14,722 nt of DNA, taken from the NCBI GenBank assembly GCA_030916665.1, contig JAUPWC010000596.1, positions 1 through 14,722 of the forward strand, in the 5' to 3' direction. Shown here piece after piece: positions 1 to 5,628 of this stretch. Source of the stretch: Verrucomicrobiota bacterium (GTDB taxonomy: Bacteria > Verrucomicrobiota > Verrucomicrobiia > Opitutales > Opitutaceae). The position numbers were made by a program, and so were the translations under genes. The notes beneath the pieces were generated by a model that saw nothing but the letters and a program-made list of their open reading frames with translations, was not told the origin of the DNA and searched no databases. Numbering within the stretch: position 1 is the stretch's first letter; each line of letters begins with the position of its first letter.

Positions 1-191
1 CAGAGCATCTCCGGGACAAAGATCTCGTTGCGCTTGAACCGATCGCCCACGATGCCCATGCCGGGCACGAGGCCCTGCTCGACAATGGTCTTCGGCTCGA
101 TGCCAGCGGCGATGAGTTCCTGGGTTAGACGCATGGTGTCGGTGCGCTTGCCGGAGGCGACGGCGTCGGTCAGATCGCTGAGGTGGGGCAT
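1..191 (-). CDS. Methyltransferase cognate corrinoid protein, N-terminal part (cut by window edge)
   Basis: The 63 visible residues read as the helical N-terminal cap domain (B12-binding_2 type) of the MtaC/MtbC/MttC corrinoid proteins. These carry a methyl group on cobalt between a substrate-specific methyltransferase and a UroD-type methyltransferase in the cytoplasm. The diagnostic stretch is around residues 40-63, GLVPGMGIVGDRFKRNEIF followed by VPEML, almost the family consensus. The cobalt-ligating DxHxxG motif and the Rossmann B12-binding domain would lie beyond position 1 and cannot be checked. The ATG at 191 was chosen because the family usually starts about 10 residues before the first helix; a nearby ATG at 199 is in another frame. 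A promoter with a perfect -10 lies about 80 bp upstream. The gene is divergent from the DUF1638 gene. The family call is confident; the substrate is unknown. Confidence 0.88.
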   Translation of the reverse strand, partial: MPHLSDLTDAVASGKRTDTMRLTQELIAAGIEPKTIVEQGLVPGMGIVGDRFKRNEIFVPEML

Positions 192-268
192 GACGGCATA
201 ATGGGCGGAGCAAGGCGGAAAGTCCACCGGAAGCCGCGTGTTCTCCCGGGGCAAACATGATTAATCCC

Positions 269-296
269 ATTATATACATCGCGGACCATTTGCCAG
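269..296 (-). promoter_or_regulatory. Sigma-70-type promoter for the corrinoid protein gene
   Basis: On the minus strand a perfect TATAAT (269-274) lies 16 bp from CTGGCA (291-296), which matches 4 of 6 bases of the -35 consensus. Transcription would start near 262, giving a leader of about 70 nt before the ATG at 191. The 8-bp palindrome GATTAATC at 259-266 sits at the predicted start site and could be an operator half. This is the only AT-rich island in the 186-bp divergent gap, so it may also serve the DUF1638 gene on the other strand (TATATA at 271-276), but no convincing -35 is seen in that direction. Confidence 0.5.
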
Positions 297-377
297 GCAG
301 AGGAGCCGCTTGCACCGTGGTCTGGCAATCCCCTGCTCGCGGTCCGGATCCGGCCGGTCCCAAGGTCCATTTTCTCC

Positions 378-1103
378 ATGCTCGCCGTCATTGCCTGCAA
401 TGTGCTCGAAGAAGAGGTTCGCCACCTGGCGGCGAACTGCCGACACATCCATAGCCTGGTCTTCCTGCCGCAAGGGTTGCACAACGAGCCGGCGCGGCTG
501 CAGCGCGTGCTGCAGGAGGCGGTGAGCGCCGCCGAGGCCGAGCCGACGGTTGACGCCATCGCCCTGGTTTACGGTTTGTGCAGCCGCGGGGTGGAAAATC
601 TCCGGCACGAGCGCTGCCCGATCGTGATCGCACGCGCGCACGACTGCGTGACGTTGTTCCTCGGGGACAAGGACCGCTACGCTGAATATCTCCGGCAGCA
701 TCCGGGCACCTACTGGTATAGTCCCGGATGGATTCGCAGCCAGGCGCCACCGGGACCCGAGCGCACCGCGCGACTGCGCCGGGAATACGCCGAGAGATTC
801 GATGCAGACGAGGTGGAATACCTGATGGAGATGGAAGCGCATTGGATCGCGAACTACAACCGTGCGGCATATGTCGGCCTCGGGGTGGGCGAAACGGCCA
901 AGGACAAGGATTACACGCGGCATTGCGCGGCCTGCCTCGGTTGGGATTTCGATCTGGTGCAGGGCGACCCCGCGCTGCTGCGGGCGCTGCTGGCCGGCGA
1001 GTGGGATGAGCGGCGTTTTCTCATCGTGCCGCCCGGTCATGGCATACGCCTCACCGCCGATGACGCCATCATCCGGGCGGTGCCGCTGCCCCCCGCGCCG
1101 TGA
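378..1103 (+). CDS. DUF1638 family protein associated with corrinoid methyltransferases
   Basis: The 241-residue protein matches the DUF1638 pattern as I know it: an N-terminal ACNVLEEE (6-13), YGLCSRG (65-71), ARAHDC (85-90) followed by VTLFLGDKDRY, and YWYSPGW (112-118). The length is typical. The family's biochemical function is not known to me. Its genes recur beside corrinoid proteins and UroD-type methyltransferases, as here, so a role in corrinoid methyl transfer is an inference from context. Cys7, Cys68, His88 and Cys90, plus a later HCAAC (182-186), suggest metal or cobalamin binding, but this is untested. There is no signal peptide, so it is probably cytoplasmic. The ATG at 378 is chosen because the conserved domain begins at residue 2-3; it follows the pyrimidine tract ATTTTCTCC. 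Its stop is 47 bp from the stop of the convergent methyltransferase gene. Confidence 0.82.
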   Translation: MLAVIACNVLEEEVRHLAANCRHIHSLVFLPQGLHNEPARLQRVLQEAVSAAEAEPTVDAIALVYGLCSRGVENLRHERCPIVIARAHDCVTLFLGDKDRYAEYLRQHPGTYWYSPGWIRSQAPPGPERTARLRREYAERFDADEVEYLMEMEAHWIANYNRAAYVGLGVGETAKDKDYTRHCAACLGWDFDLVQGDPALLRALLAGEWDERRFLIVPPGHGIRLTADDAIIRAVPLPPAP

Positions 1104-1150
1104 ATACGAACCCTTGTTCCCCAGAGCGTCGCGCCCGCGCCGGCGGCCGG

Positions 1151-2194
1151 TCAACGCCCACCGCGGTCCCCCGGCCGGTGGTCGCGGGCGTAGGCGATCA
1201 TCGCCCGGAGGTTTTCCGGCGGGGTGAAAGGGGAGACTTCGCAGCCGGCGCCGACGATGAAGTGCGGTCCGGAGATCGCGTGGCAGCGACGGCAGGCTTC
1301 ATAGACCCGCTCCGGGGTGCCTTCCAACAGGTCGGTGATGGTGGAAACGTTGCCGGCCAGCACGCGGGTGGGGCCGAGTTGGTCGCGCGCGAGCTGGAGG
1401 TTTGCGGGGAAGTCGATCTCGTAGATGTCCACCGGCAGTTCCGCCATCTTGGGGAACAGCTTGTCGGTGCGCCCGCACATGTGCAGTCGGAGGAGCACCT
1501 CCGGGTGCCGCGCGCGGAGGGTGGCGAGCACGCGCCGCTGCTGCGGCCACAGGAACTCCGCGTAGAGCTGGGGACCGATCAGGCCCGCCGCGGCGTCGCT
1601 CATGCCAATGGTGTCGGCGCCGGCCGCGATCTGGGCCGGGGCGTAGGCGAGGGCGACATCGGCGCAGAACGCCAGCAGGGCGTGTGTGAACGCCGGGTCG
1701 TCGATGAAATCCAGCATGATCGTGTTGAGGCCGCGGAGCTCGGCGGCCAGGGCCAGCGGTCCTTCGATCCAGCCGACGATGGACATGCCCGGGCCGGCCT
1801 GTGTGCGCATGAGCGCGATGCTTTTCACCCGGTCGTGCATGCGGCCGCCGCCGAGCGGGTCGGGCACGCGGAAGGATTGCAGCCGCGTCTTGTCGGTCAG
1901 CGCGGCCCGTTCCTCGTTAATGGCTGGTCCCTGGTCGGGAAACCAGACCACGCTGTCCTCTCCGGCGATGTCAATGACCTCGCGGGCGGGGTCGGAGCAG
2001 GTGAGCAGGCAGTCGAGCCCGAAGTCTGCCGCGAGCTTGAGCTGCGCCTCGGCCAGCTTGCGGCCGTCGCGGGTGTAATCAATGAAGGGGATGCCGGCGT
2101 GCCGCGCGGCGAACATCATCGTCATCGGCTGGACGGGCAGGCGGTCCACCGGTTCGCCGCGGATGACGCCGCGCACGCGTTCGATCGGATCCAT
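1151..2194 (-). CDS. UroD-fold corrinoid methyltransferase, MtaA/MtbA/CmuA family
   Basis: The 347-residue protein has the uroporphyrinogen-decarboxylase fold used by MtaA, MtbA and CmuA, zinc enzymes that move a methyl group between a corrinoid protein and a thiol or other C1 carrier. The zinc ligands are visible as LHMCGRTDKL, with His238 and Cys240, and Cys318 in GAGCEVSP, giving the family spacing HxCx77C. WIEGPLALAAELRG (142-155) and LAGNVSTITDLLEGTPE (279-295) are also family-typical. True HemE signatures (the RQAGR substrate loop near the N-terminus) are absent; the equivalent place reads DRLPVQPMTMM. The start is set at the ATG at 2194 (MDPIERVRGVI) because the 21 upstream codons are low-complexity Arg/Ala/Pro and the family begins with this helix. 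It is divergent from the second UroD-like gene. Whether it charges coenzyme M-like thiols, tetrahydrofolate or something else cannot be told from sequence. Confidence 0.87.
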   Translation of the reverse strand: MDPIERVRGVIRGEPVDRLPVQPMTMMFAARHAGIPFIDYTRDGRKLAEAQLKLAADFGLDCLLTCSDPAREVIDIAGEDSVVWFPDQGPAINEERAALTDKTRLQSFRVPDPLGGGRMHDRVKSIALMRTQAGPGMSIVGWIEGPLALAAELRGLNTIMLDFIDDPAFTHALLAFCADVALAYAPAQIAAGADTIGMSDAAAGLIGPQLYAEFLWPQQRRVLATLRARHPEVLLRLHMCGRTDKLFPKMAELPVDIYEIDFPANLQLARDQLGPTRVLAGNVSTITDLLEGTPERVYEACRRCHAISGPHFIVGAGCEVSPFTPPENLRAMIAYARDHRPGDRGGR

Positions 2195-2246
2195 GGCCGG
2201 TTTCTGCCGCGGCGCGGCCGGGTTGGCAATCCCGCGTTGCCGGCGC

Positions 2247-2261
2247 CCGCGTGGCACGCGG
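2247..2261. repeat. Perfect palindrome between the two divergent UroD-fold genes; operator candidate
   Basis: CCGCGTGGCACGCGG is a perfect 7-bp inverted repeat around a single G. It lies in the 116-bp gap between the methyltransferase start at 2194 (-) and the UroD-like start at 2311 (+), 52 and 49 bp from the two ATGs, so one bound regulator could act on both genes. The gap is GC-rich and shows no clear -10 or -35 in either direction. A chance palindrome of this size is possible in GC-rich DNA. Confidence 0.35.
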
Positions 2262-2310
2262 ACCGGCGGTTCAGTTTGAGGCCCCGGTGCGGGCCGGCCA
2301 ACTTCCTCTC

Positions 2311-3438
2311 ATGACCCCCCTCGAACGATTCCACGCCTGCATGAATTACCAGCCGGCTGACCGGGTGCCGAACCACGAGGTCGGCGTCTGGGTCCAGACC
2401 AAACTGCGGTGGCGCGACGAGGGCCTCGCGACCGACGACCTTCATTGGGACTGGTTCACCGGCGAGCCGCGCTGGAACCTCGACCCGCGCGAATACATCG
2501 ATGTGCGCTTCGACATGGTCCCGCCCTTTGAGGAGAAGGTGCTGAGCCGGGAAGGCGAGATCGAGATCATCCAACGGCCGAACGGCGTCATCTCCAAGGC
2601 GCTCATCACCGGCGCGGCCGAGGGCATGCGGGCCAGCATGGACGAATACATCGACTTCCCCGTCAAGACCCCGGCGGATTTCCAGGCGATCAAGCGTCGC
2701 TACCGTCCGTCCTCGCCCTGCCGCTACCCCGCCTACTGGGAGCAGTTTCAGTTGGCCGGCTGGGGCCTGCGCCAGCACCCGCTCATCCTCGGCCGGAATT
2801 GCAGCACGCTCGGCTACTACTGGCGTGCGCGCGAATGGATGGGGACCGAAAACCTGAGCTACGCCTGGTATGACGAACCCGCCCTGATGCACGAGATGAT
2901 GGAGTTCATCACAGACTTCACCATCGAGACCGCGCGCCCGCTGCTGGAGCGGGGGGTGAGGCCCGACTACCTTTTCCTCAACGAGGACCTCAGTATGAAG
3001 AACGGGCCGCTGCTGAGTCCCGCCACCTACCGCACGTTTATTTTCCCGCAGATGAAGCGGCTGGTGGCCTGGTTCAAGTCCGCCGGCGTGCGCTGGGTCA
3101 TCGTGGACACCGACGGCAATTGCGAGCTGGTGATCCCGCCCTTCCTCGAGGCGGGGGTGGATGCGATCTGGCCGCTCGAGCGCGCCTCCGGCATGGACCC
3201 CGCAGACATCCGCCGGAAGTTCGGCCGCGACCTGCGGCTGTGGGGCGGGGTGGACAAGCGCGAGCTGGCGAAGGATTTTGGCGCCATTGACGCGCATCTG
3301 CGCTCGCTGCAACCGGTGATCGCCGACGGCGGTTTCATTCCCACGGTGGACCACCTTGTGCCGCCCGACGTGCCGCTGGCCAACTTCGAGCATTACATGC
3401 GGCGCAAACACCAGCTCCTGCGGGGCGAGGCGTTTTGA
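2311..3438 (+). CDS. UroD-like methyltransferase-fold protein with altered metal site
   Basis: The 375-residue protein begins MTPLERFHACMNYQPADRVP, the usual N-terminus of UroD-fold methyltransferase relatives. WGGVDKREL (about 310-318) and a C-terminal GGFIPTVDHLVPPDVPLANF (340-359) fit the large bacterial 'uroporphyrinogen decarboxylase family' set, not HemE. At the position of the HxC zinc motif it reads VDTDGN (Asp266, Asp268), and at the position of the distal Cys it reads VDH (Asp347, His348); the Asp268-Asp347 spacing of 79 is close to the 78 between Cys240 and Cys318 of the neighbour. It may bind another metal or use a different substrate or carrier. The start at 2311 was chosen over upstream codons because homology starts there and CTTCCTCTC directly precedes the ATG. 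It is divergent from the neighbouring zinc-type methyltransferase and probably works in the same pathway (inference). Confidence 0.82.
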   Translation: MTPLERFHACMNYQPADRVPNHEVGVWVQTKLRWRDEGLATDDLHWDWFTGEPRWNLDPREYIDVRFDMVPPFEEKVLSREGEIEIIQRPNGVISKALITGAAEGMRASMDEYIDFPVKTPADFQAIKRRYRPSSPCRYPAYWEQFQLAGWGLRQHPLILGRNCSTLGYYWRAREWMGTENLSYAWYDEPALMHEMMEFITDFTIETARPLLERGVRPDYLFLNEDLSMKNGPLLSPATYRTFIFPQMKRLVAWFKSAGVRWVIVDTDGNCELVIPPFLEAGVDAIWPLERASGMDPADIRRKFGRDLRLWGGVDKRELAKDFGAIDAHLRSLQPVIADGGFIPTVDHLVPPDVPLANFEHYMRRKHQLLRGEAF

Positions 3439-3481
3439 GTCAGCCGGTGCACTCGGAGAAATCCGCATCAAGCCCTGCCCC

Positions 3482-4264
3482 ATGCCCCGATTCCTCCTGA
3501 CCCTGCTGTTGCTGCTGACCGGTGCCGCGGGCAGCCCGGCGGCGCCGGCTCCGTCTGTGCTGATCTGCGGCGGCAGCATGATGAACGGCGACCACTTTGC
3601 CGACACCGTGCTGCCCGTGATGCGCGAACACTACGCCGGCGTGAAGAAAGTCGCGCTCGTGCTCCACGCCTCGCACCCGGCCGAACGCGACCGGATGGAG
3701 GCGCGCCTGCAGGAGGCATTCCGCGATCTCGGCGGCATTGCGGCCGAGTCCCTGCACCGGCACGATGCCGCGGGCCAACGGACGCTGTTGGAAGAAGCCG
3801 GCGGCATCTTTGCGGGCGGCGGGGAAACCTTCGTGCTGCTGGCCGAGTTGCACCGCAGCGGCCAGCTGGAACTCATCCGGGCACGGGTGGCGGCGGGCGT
3901 GCCCTACGGCGGCTCCAGCGCCGGGGCCAACGTGGCCGGGCTGCTCATCGGCACGACCAACGACTTTCCCGTGGCGGACATCCCGACTCGCCGCGCGCTC
4001 GGCCTCATCCCCGCGGTCATCAATCCGCATCACCCGCTGCCGGAGACCAAGGCCGACTTTGACGGCCGCGCCGGCAAGATCAGGGCTTACCTGCAGTTCA
4101 ATCCCACCGAGATCGTGTTGGCCCTGGCCAATGCGTCGGTCGCCCGGCTTGCGGAAGGGCAGGTGACACTGGAGGCCGGACAGGGCTGGCTCTACCGGGC
4201 CGAGGGTGAGAGAGAGTTGGTGACGGGCGAGGCGGTGCCGGAGCTGGGCGGACCGAAATCGTAG
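3482..4264 (+). CDS. Exported S51 (dipeptidase E-like) serine peptidase
   Basis: The 260-residue protein starts with a signal peptide (MPRFLLTLLLLLTGAAGSPA, cleavage probably near residue 18-22) followed by a class-I glutamine-amidotransferase-like fold. GGGETFVLL (112-120) matches the PepE substrate loop. The nucleophile elbow GSSAGAN places Ser146, with Asp161 in TTNDFP and His183 in NPHHP. The Ser+15 and Ser+37 spacings equal those of Salmonella PepE Ser120-Asp135-His157, so the triad is complete. Classical PepE cleaves Asp-X dipeptides in the cytoplasm and has no signal peptide, so export to the periplasm is unusual. Cyanophycinase, the other S51 branch, is less likely given the PepE-type loop. 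The start at 3482 begins the signal peptide; 43 bp separate it from the upstream UroD-like gene, so co-transcription is possible. The last 24 codons overlap the convergent mutarotase gene. Confidence 0.85.
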   Translation: MPRFLLTLLLLLTGAAGSPAAPAPSVLICGGSMMNGDHFADTVLPVMREHYAGVKKVALVLHASHPAERDRMEARLQEAFRDLGGIAAESLHRHDAAGQRTLLEEAGGIFAGGGETFVLLAELHRSGQLELIRARVAAGVPYGGSSAGANVAGLLIGTTNDFPVADIPTRRALGLIPAVINPHHPLPETKADFDGRAGKIRAYLQFNPTEIVLALANASVARLAEGQVTLEAGQGWLYRAEGERELVTGEAVPELGGPKS

Positions 4265-5091
4265 GTCAGAGCCCACTCGCGCGATTCGCCGGGAGCGAGA
4301 TCCAGCGCGAGGAAGGGCTCGAACGACAGCGTGTTGCCGTTGGCCCAGAGCACGCACTTGAAAGGCGCGAAATCCGTGGCGAATCGCACCGCCGTCAGCT
4401 TCGGGTGCGAAAGGGTCACGGCGAAGGGCTGGTCCGCGGGCAGTCCGAGGTGGACGAGATGGCCGTCATGGACGCCGACAAACGCGCGACGCAGCGTGAG
4501 TTCGCCGCGCGCGAGCGTGTAGCCGGGGTTTTCGTCGAGCGTGACATCGGCCGGCAGGGTGGCGCGCAGGCGGCCATCGCTTTGCAAGGCAAAGAAGGGG
4601 TGCGCGAACCACTCGAGCTTCAGCGGATCGGCGCCACGGTTCGTCAAGCGGGAGCGGGAGATGAGCAGCCGTCCGCGCAGTTCGATGATGCGCTCCAGCG
4701 CGTAGGACCACCGGCCCACGCTTTGCGCGGTGCGAAACACAATCCGCTCGGACTGCTTTTCAACCTGCCATAAGCAGGGCTCGGTAACGACGACGGCGCC
4801 CTGCGCATCGCGGCCGAGGGCGCCGGCTCCCGGAGCAAGACCGACCTTGCCGTCCCAGAGCAGGGGCTGGCCGGTCGTGGTGCTGTGGCGAAAGGACTCC
4901 GGCAGTCCCTGACCGTTGTGCGGCTGGGGATTGGGCGCGGGCCATTCGGGGCCGGTCAGCAGCGTGCCGATGCTGCGGTCGTGGACCTGCCAGATGTAGC
5001 AGCCCCAGCAGTATCGCGGCCCGAGCCGGGCATGTTCCGCCGCCGGATTGAGCAGATCGACAGTCAGTTCCGCATTGGAGAGCGTAAGCAT
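4192..5091 (-). CDS. Aldose-1-epimerase (galactose mutarotase)-like protein
   Basis: The 299-residue protein has the beta-sandwich layout of galactose-mutarotase-like proteins. The central strand pair ISRSRLTNRGADPLKLEWFA (144-163) is followed by the family's HPFF (His164), and a C-terminal LSFEPFLALDLAPGESREW (255-273) supplies Glu258 at the usual place of the catalytic base. Members interconvert alpha and beta anomers of sugars or hexose-6-phosphates; substrate and strictness are unknown here. There is no signal peptide. The conserved domain ends near residue 279, and the last 20 residues form a Ser/Pro/Thr-rich tail that overlaps, on the other strand, the tail of the S51 peptidase gene (73 bp). 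It is the last gene of a four-gene minus-strand operon, 15 bp after the small secreted-protein gene. The start at 5091 gives the standard N-terminus; no Shine-Dalgarno is present. Confidence 0.8.
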   Translation of the reverse strand: MLTLSNAELTVDLLNPAAEHARLGPRYCWGCYIWQVHDRSIGTLLTGPEWPAPNPQPHNGQGLPESFRHSTTTGQPLLWDGKVGLAPGAGALGRDAQGAVVVTEPCLWQVEKQSERIVFRTAQSVGRWSYALERIIELRGRLLISRSRLTNRGADPLKLEWFAHPFFALQSDGRLRATLPADVTLDENPGYTLARGELTLRRAFVGVHDGHLVHLGLPADQPFAVTLSHPKLTAVRFATDFAPFKCVLWANGNTLSFEPFLALDLAPGESREWALTYDFGPPSSGTASPVTNSLSPSAR

Positions 5092-5106
5092 GAGGCGAAT
5101 GCCGGC

Positions 5107-5619
5107 TCAACGCAGGCGCATGACGCGCAGCGTGGTATTTACGCCGTCCACCGCCAGTGCGAACTGGCCGTGCGGACGGGCCTGGATCTCGATCTCCTTA
5201 CCGACCAGTTCGTAGGTGATCGGCTCATAGCCTTCCCAGACCTGATTGTTGTCCAGCTTGAAACGGTTGCCGCCCTCCCACTTGACGACCTTGGCGCGAA
5301 GCGGCGGCAGGGTGCGCCAGTCAACATCGTCAAAGAGAGGCAGCCCGAATCGCTCCAGCAGACCGGGGTTGACCTTTGTGGCGGCCGTAGCGGCGGTGCG
5401 CGCCTCGGCGAGTTCGGTCCGCATAGTGGCGGTGGTGCCGACCTGGTGCCGGATGAGCGCAGCGTCGATCACGCCGATTTGATCAGGGGAGAGCCGGTCG
5501 AGGCCGGCGCGTTTCCACTCGGCTTCGCTCAGGACCGCCTTCAGGCCGGGAAAGGTCGCTTGGGCGGAGGCGAGGCAAGTGCTGGCAAGCACGAGGGCGG
5601 AGAGCAGCAAGGTCTTCAT
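5107..5619 (-). CDS. Small secreted protein of unknown function
   Basis: The 170-residue product opens with a clear signal peptide: MKT, a hydrophobic core LLLSALVLASTCLA, then cleavage near SAQA at residues 18-21. The mature part has a helical segment with LSPDQIGVIDAAL (43-55), similar to short helical motifs in secreted planctomycete/verrucomicrobial proteins. The C-terminal half is beta-rich, with FKLDNNQVWEG (120-130) and a closing TTLRVMRLR (162-170). The 'LDNGQxW ... VxRxR' layout looks like a small OB- or SH3-like barrel seen in Opitutaceae exported proteins, but I do not recognise a named family and assign no function. It sits 9 bp after the ABC exporter gene and 15 bp before the mutarotase gene, so it is co-transcribed and acts outside the cytoplasm. 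The ATG follows the pyrimidine tract ACTCCCCTC, which fills the gap after the upstream stop codon. Confidence 0.75.
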   Translation of the reverse strand: MKTLLLSALVLASTCLASAQATFPGLKAVLSEAEWKRAGLDRLSPDQIGVIDAALIRHQVGTTATMRTELAEARTAATAATKVNPGLLERFGLPLFDDVDWRTLPPLRAKVVKWEGGNRFKLDNNQVWEGYEPITYELVGKEIEIQARPHGQFALAVDGVNTTLRVMRLR

Positions 5620-5628
5620 GAGGGGAGT

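Noticed and set aside
1104..1150. Hairpin GAAC-CCTT-GTTC between the convergent DUF1638 and methyltransferase genes
   Set aside because: The stem is only 4 bp and no T-run follows, so it is not a credible terminator.
2222..2241. Sigma-54 promoter candidate TTGGCA...GTTGCC upstream of the UroD-like gene
   Set aside because: The GG and GC dinucleotides are 12 bp apart instead of the required 10.
2195..2257. 21-residue N-terminal extension of the MtaA-type protein
   Set aside because: It is an Arg/Ala/Pro-rich stretch outside the family domain; MDPIERVRGVI at 2194 is the natural start.
1100..2314. Plus-strand open frame of 404 codons opposite the MtaA-type gene
   Set aside because: The antisense gene has intact zinc ligands and family motifs; this frame has none.
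1151..3438. Calling the UroD-fold proteins HemE (uroporphyrinogen decarboxylase)
   Set aside because: Neither protein has the RQAGR-type substrate loop; context with a corrinoid protein and the HxC...C site in one of them fit methyltransferases.
2122..3606. Minus-strand open frame of 494 codons opposite the UroD-like gene
   Set aside because: It has no domain pattern and is His/Arg/Pro-rich; it mirrors the strongly supported gene at 2311-3438.
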